A stretch of 19,277 bases of DNA from CAZSWR01 sp964610885 (GTDB taxonomy: Bacteria; Bacteroidota; Ignavibacteria; Kapaibacteriales; UBA2268), in NCBI GenBank assembly GCA_964610885.1, contig CAZSWR010000075.1, positions 1-19,277 on the forward strand, written 5' to 3'. The notes beneath the pieces are model-generated. The model was not told where the DNA came from and did no database searches. It saw only the letters and a list, made by a program, of their open reading frames with translations. The translations under genes were made by a program, and so were the position numbers. Shown one piece after another: positions 1 to 7,536 of the stretch (the stretch's first letter is position 1; each line of letters opens with the position of its first letter).

Positions 1-223
1 CGTTTATTCTACAGATAGCATCTATTCCACGGGTTGCACCCATGGTTAATCAAGAGTTCAACCCTGCGGGGTTGATGTGGATGGAGTTCGGACTTATTGG
101 TGTCCAGGTCTATGCCACGGACCGTTTATTCTACAGATAGCATCTATTCCACGGGTTGCACCCATGGTTAATCAAGAGTTCAACCCTGCGGGGTTGATGT
201 GGATGGAGTTCGGACTTATTGGT
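1..223 (+). repeat. Two tandem copies of a 122-bp REP-like repeat
   Basis: Bases 1-101 and 123-223 are identical, giving a 122-bp period; the second copy diverges at 224. Each unit carries two palindromes. The first (27-45) is CCACGGGT-TGC-ACCCATGG, with one G-T wobble. The second (58-75) is TCAACCC, a four-base loop, then GGGTTGA, followed by TGTGG. The same pair in the same order and orientation recurs at 14288-14373, 14448-14533, 15175-15330 and 16386-16541, so this is a member of one dispersed family. The array may extend to the left of the window. No protein-coding potential is credible here. Confidence 0.85.
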
Positions 224-467
224 ACGACTCGAGTTTCATGATTCGAAATACTGATTTTAGAAATGAATTTGGCATGGAATTATGCTCGAATTTATGCACA
301 CTGAATATTTTACCAATTGCAAGTATTTCAATGAGGTTTACAGTCTTCGTATCTAAAAGGCTACTTTTTGTCATATTGATACCGCTTGCATTTGTAAATA
401 AGATAAACAAAACAGAGCAAATATTATTATTAGTTCATCCAAAATTCAAACGAATATTACTAAAGTG
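224..467. other. AT-rich intergenic stretch, no gene recognised
   Basis: This stretch lies between the tandem repeats and the guaA 3'-end duplicate. It is AT-rich. The only open frame of note is a 64-codon one on the minus strand (216-410), which runs into the repeat, has no Shine-Dalgarno sequence and matches no family I recognise. I see no RNA gene or terminator. Confidence 0.5.
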
Positions 468-496
468 TTACTCCCATTCAATCGTGCCCGGAGGCT
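468..496 (-). repeat. Duplicate of the guaA 3' terminus (possible attachment-site scar)
   Basis: Bases 468-496 match 606-634, the last 29 bp of guaA including its stop codon, with one mismatch (480 versus 618). On the minus strand it encodes PPGTIEWE followed by TAA, and the mismatch is a synonymous ATT/ATC change in the isoleucine codon. Similarity ends abruptly on both sides: upstream sequence that would encode more of GuaA is absent. The guaA 3' end is a known integration site for genomic islands, so a second copy of the terminus is what an integrated or partly excised element would leave. No integrase gene is visible. A short gene-duplication remnant is the alternative. Confidence 0.7.
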
Positions 497-574
497 CACG
501 ACAATTTCAAATTATGAATTACGGTTCTTTTGCTTTGTTGTATCAATGCCTAATTTCAAAACACGATTTTTAAC

Positions 575-603
575 GTAATTCGTAATTCCTAATTCGTAAT
601 TGA
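575..603. repeat. Short AT-rich TAATTC microrepeat
   Basis: Three closely spaced copies of GTAATTC/CTAATTC, ending in GTAATTG, fill the last bases before the guaA stop codon. This is a low-complexity microrepeat in the 109-bp gap between guaA and its duplicated terminus. It may be a slippage product or degraded end sequence. Confidence 0.5.
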
Positions 604-605
604 AT

Positions 606-2147
606 TTACTCCCATTCGATCGTGCCCGGAGGCTTGCTCGTGATGTCGTAAACCACGCGGTTGATGCCTCGCACTTCGTTGATAATCCGATTCGATATGT
701 TGGCGAGCAACTCGTGTGGGAATTGGTACCAATCGGCCGTCATGCCGTCCACGCTGGTTACGGCGCGAAGAGCGCATGTGTATTCGTAAGTGCGTTCGTC
801 GCCCATCACGCCCACGCTGCGGACGGGAAGCAATACGGCAAAGGCTTGCCAAATCTCGTCGTACAGGCCGGCGTTGCGAATCTCTTCGATATAAATCGCG
901 TCTGCTCTTTGGAGTAATTCAATGCGTTCGCGCGAAAGCTCGCCCAATACGCGAATGCCCAAGCCAGGGCCTGGGAACGGATGGCGGCGGACAAACCAAT
1001 CCGGCACGCCAAGCTCGCGCCCCACGGCACGCACTTCGTCTTTGAACAGCTCGCGGAACGGTTCGAGCACCTTCATATTCATCTTCTCGGGCAGTCCGCC
1101 CACGTTGTGGTGCGATTTGATAACTGCAGACGGCCCCTTGACCGATACTGATTCGATCACGTCCGGGTAAAGTGTGCCCTGGGCCAGCCAGCGGGCATTG
1201 TTGAAGCGTTTCGCGCCCACCTCGAAGAGATCGACGAAAGATTTACCAATGATTTTTCGCTTCTGCTCTGGGTCGCTCACTCCTTCGAGCCGACCGAGGA
1301 AAGTCTCCGAACCGTCGATTAGCTCGATGGACATGTCGAAATGCTTCTCGAACAAATACATAAGTTTACGGCTCTCGTTCAAACGCATCAGCCCCGTGTC
1401 GATGTGCATGCAGTGCAGTTTGTCGCCAATCGCTTTGTGCAGCAGCACGGCAAGGACAGTGGAATCCACGCCGCCGGAGAGGGCGCAAATCACTTCGCCA
1501 TCGCCCACCATCTCGCGGATTCTCTTTATAGAGTCCTCGATGAACGAACCTGTGTTCCACGTTTCGCGGCATTTGCAGATACCGCGCACAAAATTCTCTA
1601 AGATTTGTTTGCCGTCCACGGAGTGGTGCACTTCCGGGTGGAATTGCACACCAAAGATGCGGCGGTTGGCCGAGCGCACAGCGCAAATCGGGGCATTGTC
1701 CGAGTGCGCAATCACTTCGTAGCCCTTGGGCGGTTGGGTCAGGTGGTCGCCATGGCTCATCCAAACAGTAGAAGAATCATCAATGCCCTCGAAAAGGTCG
1801 TCCGAGGCGTCGATATGGATTTCGGCGCGGCCAAACTCGCGGCGTGCTGCTTTGTCCACTGCTCCGCCATTCATGTATGCGAGCAACTGGAGGCCGTAGC
1901 AAATGCCAAGAATGGGCACGTCCAACTCTGCCGGATTGAACGAAGTGTGCGGCGCGCCATCGGCATAGACGCTCGACGGGCCGCCCGAGAGGATGACTCC
2001 CTTCGGCGCGAGCGATTCGAGCTTTTCGCGAGTGATGGTGTAGGGATAGATTTCGGCATAGACGCCGGCTTCGCGCACTTTCCGAGCGATCACCTGTGTG
2101 TATTGCGATCCGAAATCGAGTATGATGATTTTCTCTTGTGTTGCCAT
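606..2147 (-). CDS. guaA: GMP synthase (glutamine-hydrolysing)
   Basis: GuaA converts XMP to GMP in the cytoplasm, using ATP and ammonia released from glutamine, in the last step of de novo guanine nucleotide synthesis. Positions below count from a possible TTG start at 2159. The class I glutamine amidotransferase domain (about 10-197) has the nucleophile Cys87 in GICYG and His174/Glu176 in FHPEV. The ATP-pyrophosphatase domain follows, with the PP-loop SGGVDST at 228-234, and then the GuaA C-terminal dimerisation domain ending in KPPGTIEWE. I chose the ATG at 2147, giving 513 aa, because the extra four codons begin with TTG and the conserved start of the protein lies just after the ATG. There is no Shine-Dalgarno sequence; the leader is A-rich. 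The gene appears intact and monocistronic. Confidence 0.97.
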   Translation of the reverse strand: MATQEKIIILDFGSQYTQVIARKVREAGVYAEIYPYTITREKLESLAPKGVILSGGPSSVYADGAPHTSFNPAELDVPILGICYGLQLLAYMNGGAVDKAARREFGRAEIHIDASDDLFEGIDDSSTVWMSHGDHLTQPPKGYEVIAHSDNAPICAVRSANRRIFGVQFHPEVHHSVDGKQILENFVRGICKCRETWNTGSFIEDSIKRIREMVGDGEVICALSGGVDSTVLAVLLHKAIGDKLHCMHIDTGLMRLNESRKLMYLFEKHFDMSIELIDGSETFLGRLEGVSDPEQKRKIIGKSFVDLFEVGAKRFNNARWLAQGTLYPDVIESVSVKGPSAVIKSHHNVGGLPEKMNMKVLEPFRELFKDEVRAVGRELGVPDWFVRRHPFPGPGLGIRVLGELSRERIELLQRADAIYIEEIRNAGLYDEIWQAFAVLLPVRSVGVMGDERTYEYTCALRAVTSVDGMTADWYQFPHELLANISNRIINEVRGINRVVYDITSKPPGTIEWE

Positions 2148-2181
2148 TTTAGTTTTCAAGTTTTAGTTTTCAAATAATGTA

Positions 2182-2189
2182 CAAATTTA
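2182..2189 (-). promoter_or_regulatory. Possible -7 element upstream of guaA
   Basis: The minus strand reads TAAATTTG, matching the Bacteroidota -7 consensus TAnnTTTG, 35 bp before the guaA ATG. Nineteen bases further upstream there is only TGA instead of the expected TTG, so the match is half of a promoter. Tentative. Confidence 0.3.
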
Positions 2190-2337
2190 AGCATTAGTTG
2201 CCTAATTTTCATTTGTTTTATTTTGATGAAAGATTGATATTATACACACATTGAAAATCAGAACTGCTCGGGTTTTCAATTGATTGATATTTTAGTAATT
2301 AGGCTAAGAGTATATTTAACAAGCAAGACATATGAAA

Positions 2338-2393
2338 ACACGCGGCCTTGCGTGTAAGTCGTTGATATGCCACAGTTGGGCAAGCCCCACTGT
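2338..2393 (-). terminator. Paired hairpins after the four-helix membrane gene
   Basis: Two inverted repeats lie 3' of the gene that ends at 2422. The first read from that gene is 2372-2393 (nine-base arms, loop CAAG, one mismatch). The second is 2338-2355 (ACACGC/GCGTGT, six-base loop), followed on the minus strand by TTTT. The second could be a weak intrinsic terminator. The T-run is short, so this is tentative. Confidence 0.35.
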
Positions 2394-2421
2394 TACCAGA
2401 AATTAATATTTATACTGGCTG

Positions 2422-2814
2422 CTAAGCGTTAATCCTGATTCTTAAAGCCGGAATAATCATGCAAATTGCTTCAATTGCGCACAGCAAAACAATCGCAGCA
2501 GAACCAAGTCCGGAAAATCCGAAAAACAAAAACTCGGCAATCACCCTGAATGACCAAAATGCCGAATAGCTTATTAGCACTACCCTACCCAGCGGAGTTG
2601 TAATCAATTCATTTTTATGAAATAATAATTGGTACGCCATTGCAAAAAGAAGAATTGTGCAACTCCACGAGAATGTAAGCATGATTCCCCTATTCACAGT
2701 GTCTAACGTGGCCAGGCTCGATTCCCAATCGAACATCCAATAAAAGAAGATATGGAAAACAGCAAATATTAGTGCTATCCATCCGGAAATGCCGATAAGT
2801 GTCCTTGATTTCAT
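2422..2814 (-). CDS. Small four-helix membrane protein, unknown function
   Basis: This is a 130-residue, strongly hydrophobic protein with four predicted membrane helices at about 7-29, 42-64, 76-98 and 102-124 and a short charged segment (HKNE) in the middle. The ATG at 2814 is preceded by a good Shine-Dalgarno sequence (AAAGGAG, six bases before the start), which supports it as a real gene. I do not recognise the family; no catalytic or transport motif is apparent. It is the last gene of the minus-strand run and follows the SRPBCC gene after a 143-bp gap that holds a GC-rich structured element, so it may or may not share a transcript with it. Confidence 0.7.
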   Translation of the reverse strand: MKSRTLIGISGWIALIFAVFHIFFYWMFDWESSLATLDTVNRGIMLTFSWSCTILLFAMAYQLLFHKNELITTPLGRVVLISYSAFWSFRVIAEFLFFGFSGLGSAAIVLLCAIEAICMIIPALRIRINA

Positions 2815-2836
2815 TTCATACTCCTTTAAAAATAAT

Positions 2837-2944
2837 GGCTGCCCTCTTGCTCGGTGTTGTCCGGTTTCGGGGCGTGGTTTGTTTTTCGCGCCCGAATCCG
2901 CCAGCGCTTCTCTGTGCTATGGCCACAAAGCACCGGGGGCAGCC
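2837..2944. repeat. GC-rich intercistronic inverted repeat
   Basis: The ends form a perfect 8-bp inverted repeat, GGCTGCCC (2837-2844) with GGGCAGCC (2937-2944). After an asymmetric bulge, CGGTG (2852-2856) pairs with CACCG (2931-2935). The interior contains further GC-rich arms (around 2868-2893 and 2914-2932). The composition contrasts with the AT-rich flanks. It could be a structured intercistronic RNA, a mobile palindromic element or an island of repeat DNA. It lacks the AAC/GTT ends of an integron attC site. Confidence 0.5.
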
Positions 2945-2957
2945 CTAAATAAAAATA

Positions 2958-3434
2958 TCAAAGCAAATCGTTCTTCATCATTCGTCCATGTTCCAAATAA
3001 TAATTGATGAGTTTGCCCAACCGCGAACAGAAATTATACGCAAAATCGTCGGGAAAGTTTTCGATGAAATCATTGCCTGATGGGTCCGTTGCAGTCAATA
3101 AAAACTCTGCCCGGAACGAGCAACATTCGCCGTTGTGGATTAGCTCGAGATCCACCCGAGTTACGAAATTCTTCCCGTTGCGAATTGCTGTGAATCCTTT
3201 GTTTGGCGTATAGTTCAGGAAAAACCATGTTTCCTTTCCGAATGGCGGTATATCGGAAATAAAAATACAGTTTTCCTCTGCGAACCCGCTCTCCGACGCT
3301 ATCAGCTCGCACGACCAACCATCGATCCAGTCATATTCCCTGACTGGGCATAGCAATGGAAATACCCTTTCCGCTGCGAAATGCAATTGGGCTTCTGAAG
3401 ACATTGACTTGCGCTTGGCTTGAAATTTTCTCAC
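2958..3434 (-). CDS. SRPBCC/START-like domain protein
   Basis: This 158-residue cytoplasmic protein belongs to the SRPBCC (Bet v 1/START-like) fold, whose members bind hydrophobic ligands in a helix-grip cavity. The recognisable block is VFPLLCPVREYDWIDGW at about residues 24-40, followed by alternating beta segments and a long C-terminal helix (FAYNFCSRLGKLINYYLEH), as expected for the fold. The ligand is unknown. The start is a GTG at 3434 with a strong Shine-Dalgarno sequence (AAGGAGAG, about four bases before it); an internal ATG eleven codons in lacks one. The gene follows the Crp/Fnr regulator after 89 bp on the same strand and may be under its control. Confidence 0.8.
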   Translation of the reverse strand: MRKFQAKRKSMSSEAQLHFAAERVFPLLCPVREYDWIDGWSCELIASESGFAEENCIFISDIPPFGKETWFFLNYTPNKGFTAIRNGKNFVTRVDLELIHNGECCSFRAEFLLTATDPSGNDFIENFPDDFAYNFCSRLGKLINYYLEHGRMMKNDLL

Positions 3435-3523
3435 GGTGCTCTCCTTATGTAAAGTAATAAATACGATACAAAACTAAGGCCTGCGCAGTGTTTAATTCGT
3501 TAACAAATGATAAGAAAACATCA

Positions 3524-4081
3524 TCATCGAGAAATTTCTGCTTTGATCCGGCTGAGCGAAACGGGCGTGATTCCCAAGTATTCGGCAATGTATTTCTGCG
3601 GGGAGCGCAGGACGATCTGTGGACTATCTGCGAGAAGTTGCCGATACCTTTCTTTTGCATTCATGGTGATGAACGATTCCAAGTTCTTAGCATAATCGGC
3701 GAGCAAGTCATGTATGCGCCCGAAGGTGAGTCGCGAAATATCATTGTTGTTTTCGAGGATTTCGTGGAGGCGGTGGCGGCTTAGCTCCCATACTTTCGAT
3801 TGCTCGATTGCACGGATCTCGACGCCGGATGGTTTGTTGTAATAGAAACTATCGATTAGAATTATGCAATCGCCCTCTGCGAAGAATCCAAGAGTGATTT
3901 CCTCGCCGTCTCGAACGCAAAGTGTGCGCAAGAAACCGCTTTCGACCAAATAAAGGCTGTCGCAACGGCGCCCGATCTGGTGCAATGTTTCAGATTTTTC
4001 GAGAGTAAGTATTTTTGCGAAACTACGATCAAGTTGCGATTCGTTTCGCACGAAATCGAGCAATTCGGTAAAGGATTTCAT
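3524..4081 (-). CDS. Crp/Fnr-family transcriptional regulator
   Basis: This 185-residue regulator has an N-terminal cyclic-nucleotide-binding-like beta-roll (about residues 5-110, including SLYLVESGFLRT and a GFFAEGDC turn) and a C-terminal winged helix-turn-helix (recognition region about 162-183, QKYIAEYLGITPVSLSRIK). It resembles the Crp/Fnr proteins common in Bacteroidota. The usual cAMP phosphate-binding arginine context and the Fnr cysteine cluster are not evident, so the signal cannot be named. The ATG at 4081 lies only 5 bp after the stop codon of the upstream receptor-like gene, suggesting co-transcription and possibly translational coupling. Targets are unknown; autoregulation or control of the adjacent genes is a reasonable inference. 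Confidence 0.88.
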   Translation of the reverse strand: MKSFTELLDFVRNESQLDRSFAKILTLEKSETLHQIGRRCDSLYLVESGFLRTLCVRDGEEITLGFFAEGDCIILIDSFYYNKPSGVEIRAIEQSKVWELSRHRLHEILENNNDISRLTFGRIHDLLADYAKNLESFITMNAKERYRQLLADSPQIVLRSPQKYIAEYLGITPVSLSRIKAEISR

Positions 4082-4086
4082 AGCTG

Positions 4087-7000
4087 TTAGAACTTCAATG
4101 CTACAGACATAAACACCCTCCGCGGCAGTTGATAATTCAGCCGCTGGCGCAATGTTGTTTCGTAATAATTAAAAAATGCTTTGTATCGTTCGTCGGTTGT
4201 TACCTTTCCATCTTGGTCGAAGTCTGCGGCTGCATTATAGAGCCGACGGCCGAAATTATCGTATTGATCGGCTGAAAAAGTAATTGGACTTCCAACATTT
4301 GCATTTTGATAATATGTCGAAGTGCCAACCAAAGTTGCTGGAGTTGTTCTTAAAGTAATGGTTTTATCCGGATCATAAGTCGCTTGGTTGTATCGCAACG
4401 GTTTTGTGAAGTCGAAGAGATTGATAATATCCAAAGAGATCTCGATGCCTGAGCCGCCCGTAAGCGATGGGAATAAATCGGCAAAGTAGAACATTTTGCT
4501 TATTCGCATATCGATGCTGTATGTGTTCTGGCACTGGAGTTTCCCATCTCCGTTTATAAATCCTCTAGAACTTAGATCCAGTTGAAGGTTTCCAGGCTGC
4601 ATCTTGCTCACTAAAGATATACTCATGCCAGCCAATGGGAAAAACTCACCAAAAGAAGGGCCTTCGAACCTGCCGAGCGAGTATGTCAGAATTGCGTTAT
4701 ATGCGAATTGTTCGGTGCCCACAAATAAATCAAACTGGTTGTTGTGCAAAAATGATAATAATAAGCTCATGTTCCAGTTGTTATTCAATCTGTAGAATAG
4801 TTGGCAGTTAGCTCCTAAATTCTTTGTTCCGTCTTCGGCAGATAGTCGATATAAACTGTACGGGTCGGGAATTGCTTTGATATAATGTAGCTCAGGCACT
4901 TGAAACCAATTCCAGAAAACTGAGCTGCGAAGGGATAAATTCTCATACAAACTCTGATCCAAAGAGAACATGATATGCTTGGAGTTTATTAATCCCATGG
5001 AAGGTTGACCGATTTCTCGGCGGAAAAAGTCTGTTAAATAATCTTCGTACGGCAATGGAACATTGTAGCTTGCGGCTGTCGCCGATAAGCAAGTGCCTTC
5101 CGATGGCCTGAACGATACGAAAATCGATGGAGACAAAGCAAAATCTGTAGCGTTTTCTATTTTAGACCATGTCAATAATGGGGTGCCCTTAAAGCCAGGG
5201 TTTATGAATGTGGCCTTGACCGAAGGCGCGAAAGTCCAATTCCCAAACTTAACCTGATCGAAAAGTGTCAAATCCCATTGAATCGGTGTCCGATTCTCGT
5301 CCTGGGATAATAGATCGGTATTTCCTGATTTGAATTCAAATTCGTCTGTATAAATATCTGCATTCATCAAAGAATACGGAGAGAGCGTAACAAAACGTTT
5401 CAGTATCGAATACGAGAATTCAAATCCTACAGACAAGTCATGTTTCGTTTTCCATAAATCGAATTGCTTTGAGATTGAAAGGTTGGCCTTGTAATTCTCC
5501 ATCTTTTCGTATTGCACTCCATCCTGCGAATACCTGTAATCCTGATCGCCTCGAGGATCGAATGAAGTCGAAAGCAAGTTGTTGCGGAACCCGTACGGAT
5601 TGTCCGTACTTCCATCACGGTCATAATCGGCAAAGCCGGTCAGAGGGTTCACTTTCGGTGTATTCAAGCGATAAAACCTGTCAACTGAGCTATCACTTTT
5701 AAATAATCTCTCATAATTGTCAAGAACACCATTTCCGCCAAGGACTAACGAGTCCGCTCTATTGCTATAAGCGGTCGAATACCTGTCAGTTGGCTGATAC
5801 ATATCGTATCCATTGGCCCAATTAGCATCGTCGCCATTCGAACGGCGTCCGTATTTGTATTCATAGCCGTTTCGGGCAAAGCCCAAACGCAACGTGAATG
5901 CCGATGGGACGTCGAACTCGATCGCTGCCGCTATGCGGTCGTATTGAATATTCAGCGCATTTTGCTTCATCTGCCGTTCGATTGCGGTTGTCTTTCCCGT
6001 CTGGACGGACTGCTTGTCGGTGGCGTAGAGCCAGTAGGTCGATGAGTTTTCCTTTGTTGTGGCTGCGAACATAGCATCGGCATAGACGCGAGTCCTATGG
6101 TCGAGCACAATCTTAAAATTTGTATTAACATTTCTGATGAGCGAGTTCTGTCCGGGCATAGCTCCCAAATTGTTGCCGGCCGCATCGTACACATCCAGTC
6201 CATAATCGTGGTCTTGGGAATAGTTGCGGACGGACAGGGCAAAGGTCGAACCTTTGTTTGCCCCGGGCAATTCGCCGCTGATTCCGTATTCAAACGAAAA
6301 CTCGCCACGCCCCAGCAGCTTGGGGCCGCCATCGACAGTTATCAATCTATTATCAGTGCCCACTTGTTCAATCCGAAGGTCGTTGTGCATCGAACCATTC
6401 AGGGCAGGCAACCCGAAACTAACCTTGAAGAACATATCGAAGCCATTATCTTTTCCGCGATTCGGTTCCATATCGACTGACCATGCTTCGTTTTTAGCCT
6501 CGGGAAGCGAATACATTACTGTTTCGGAAATGCCGGACAAGCCCGAAACCGACGGCGTCGGCGCATTGTCGGGATAATTGCCCGAGAATGGGCTGGCGAG
6601 GTTTGTCTCGGAGAAATTGATGTCTGTTGTTAGAAAGGGTGAAGTGAACGAGTATTGGTACGACGAGTTCTTGAATGGCCTAATTAGATTCTTATCGAAT
6701 AGATAATTTGGATTAAGTTCCAAAATGCTTTCGAGCGGGCGTTCGGGATCCTGGGGAATGCTCCTAAGCAAATCGGCCGAATAGTCGAAACTGAAGCCCG
6801 TCAAGGAATACGCACCAAGGAAGTCTGTCCGGGGCTTTTCCTTTGTTTCAGACTTTGCCAAATAAAACTGATAATGAACTTCTTTGCCGTCCGGAATGGG
6901 AATTGAAATCACATATTTTTCGAATCCTTCGGCCATCACAGAAACAAGGTATTCGCCCGGCTCCAGGTTGGCAAAACCAAAGCGGCCGCCCAAGTCTGCA

Positions 7001-7164
7001 ACATGAACCATGCGGTAGGTGCCAATGACTTGAATTTCATATTCTTTTATCGGCATCTTGGAGCCAACTGCCACGACAGACCCCGAAAAGTTGCATCTAC
7101 CAGCAAAGAGTTGCAAAGAGCCGACAAGAAAAAACGATAAGAATAGGACTAAAGATTTTTTCAT
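4087..7164 (-). CDS. TonB-dependent-receptor-like outer-membrane protein
   Basis: Positions below count from a TTG at 7185; I chose the ATG at 7164 (residue 8, giving 1025 aa) because it begins a clean signal peptide (MKKSLVLFLSFFLVGSLQLFAG). Next is a carboxypeptidase-regulatory-like beta-sandwich (about 31-112, with GRFGFANLEPGEYLVSV). A divergent, plug-like segment (about 125-250) follows. The rest is a long beta-barrel-like region ending in PRRVFMSVALKF, with the C-terminal phenylalanine typical of outer-membrane proteins. Two acidic loops look like Ca2+ sites: D520/D522/D524 (DYDRDG) and an EF-hand-like loop at D988, D990, D992 and E999. The overall architecture is that of FCB-group TonB-dependent receptors. 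I see no clear TonB box, and the substrate is unknown. A Crp/Fnr regulator follows 5 bp downstream. Confidence 0.8.
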   Translation of the reverse strand: MKKSLVLFLSFFLVGSLQLFAGRCNFSGSVVAVGSKMPIKEYEIQVIGTYRMVHVADLGGRFGFANLEPGEYLVSVMAEGFEKYVISIPIPDGKEVHYQFYLAKSETKEKPRTDFLGAYSLTGFSFDYSADLLRSIPQDPERPLESILELNPNYLFDKNLIRPFKNSSYQYSFTSPFLTTDINFSETNLASPFSGNYPDNAPTPSVSGLSGISETVMYSLPEAKNEAWSVDMEPNRGKDNGFDMFFKVSFGLPALNGSMHNDLRIEQVGTDNRLITVDGGPKLLGRGEFSFEYGISGELPGANKGSTFALSVRNYSQDHDYGLDVYDAAGNNLGAMPGQNSLIRNVNTNFKIVLDHRTRVYADAMFAATTKENSSTYWLYATDKQSVQTGKTTAIERQMKQNALNIQYDRIAAAIEFDVPSAFTLRLGFARNGYEYKYGRRSNGDDANWANGYDMYQPTDRYSTAYSNRADSLVLGGNGVLDNYERLFKSDSSVDRFYRLNTPKVNPLTGFADYDRDGSTDNPYGFRNNLLSTSFDPRGDQDYRYSQDGVQYEKMENYKANLSISKQFDLWKTKHDLSVGFEFSYSILKRFVTLSPYSLMNADIYTDEFEFKSGNTDLLSQDENRTPIQWDLTLFDQVKFGNWTFAPSVKATFINPGFKGTPLLTWSKIENATDFALSPSIFVSFRPSEGTCLSATAASYNVPLPYEDYLTDFFRREIGQPSMGLINSKHIMFSLDQSLYENLSLRSSVFWNWFQVPELHYIKAIPDPYSLYRLSAEDGTKNLGANCQLFYRLNNNWNMSLLLSFLHNNQFDLFVGTEQFAYNAILTYSLGRFEGPSFGEFFPLAGMSISLVSKMQPGNLQLDLSSRGFINGDGKLQCQNTYSIDMRISKMFYFADLFPSLTGGSGIEISLDIINLFDFTKPLRYNQATYDPDKTITLRTTPATLVGTSTYYQNANVGSPITFSADQYDNFGRRLYNAAADFDQDGKVTTDERYKAFFNYYETTLRQRLNYQLPRRVFMSVALKF

Positions 7165-7279
7165 TTCGATGTCAAAATTATGCAAAATGTAAACTTACAA
7201 TTTTTTCTTAAATTATCCTATACCAATTATTTCGCAAGCAAAATTCTTCATGCGTTAGCGTTGAAATAGCAATCCCTAA

Positions 7280-7307
7280 CCAAACTACAGGTTAATCAGT
7301 AGTTTGG
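7280..7307. promoter_or_regulatory. Perfect 9-bp inverted repeat upstream of the receptor gene
   Basis: CCAAACTAC (7280-7288) and GTAGTTTGG (7299-7307) are perfect inverted copies around a 10-base spacer, about 115 bp before the receptor start. Nothing resembling a T-run follows on either strand, so a terminator is unlikely. A regulator-binding site or transcript hairpin is possible. The rest of the 7165-7536 gap is AT-rich with nothing else recognisable. Confidence 0.4.
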
Positions 7308-7536
7308 ATGTGATATTTCACTATTTGATCTCTCGAGAAATTAGATTGGGCATATAGATATATTATTGGATTTAACCAATAATTGGGCAACAGAGTTTTC
7401 TGAAGGGTTGGTTCTTTTCATTAATTGAATAGTGAACAAATCAGGCTATAACTGCCATATAATCTTTATGAGCGGCGCAATGACGACGTGGAAAGATGAG
7501 CACGAATCCATTTTTCCAAATATTTGAAAATATCGC

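Noticed and set aside
216..410. 64-codon minus-strand frame near the left edge
   Set aside because: It has no ribosome-binding site or family resemblance, and its end lies inside the tandem repeat. It may be a decayed gene but cannot be supported.
1605..2177. 190-codon plus-strand frame opposite guaA
   Set aside because: It lies entirely antisense to the conserved amidotransferase domain of guaA, is a codon-bias shadow and shows no motif.
2837..2944. Integron attC site
   Set aside because: The overall inverted structure is similar, but the required AAC and GTT core ends are absent and there is no integrase nearby.
4087..7164. EF-hand-like loop of the receptor as a novelty
   Set aside because: Acidic DxDxDG loops near the C terminus are common in Bacteroidota TonB-dependent receptors, so this alone is not unusual.
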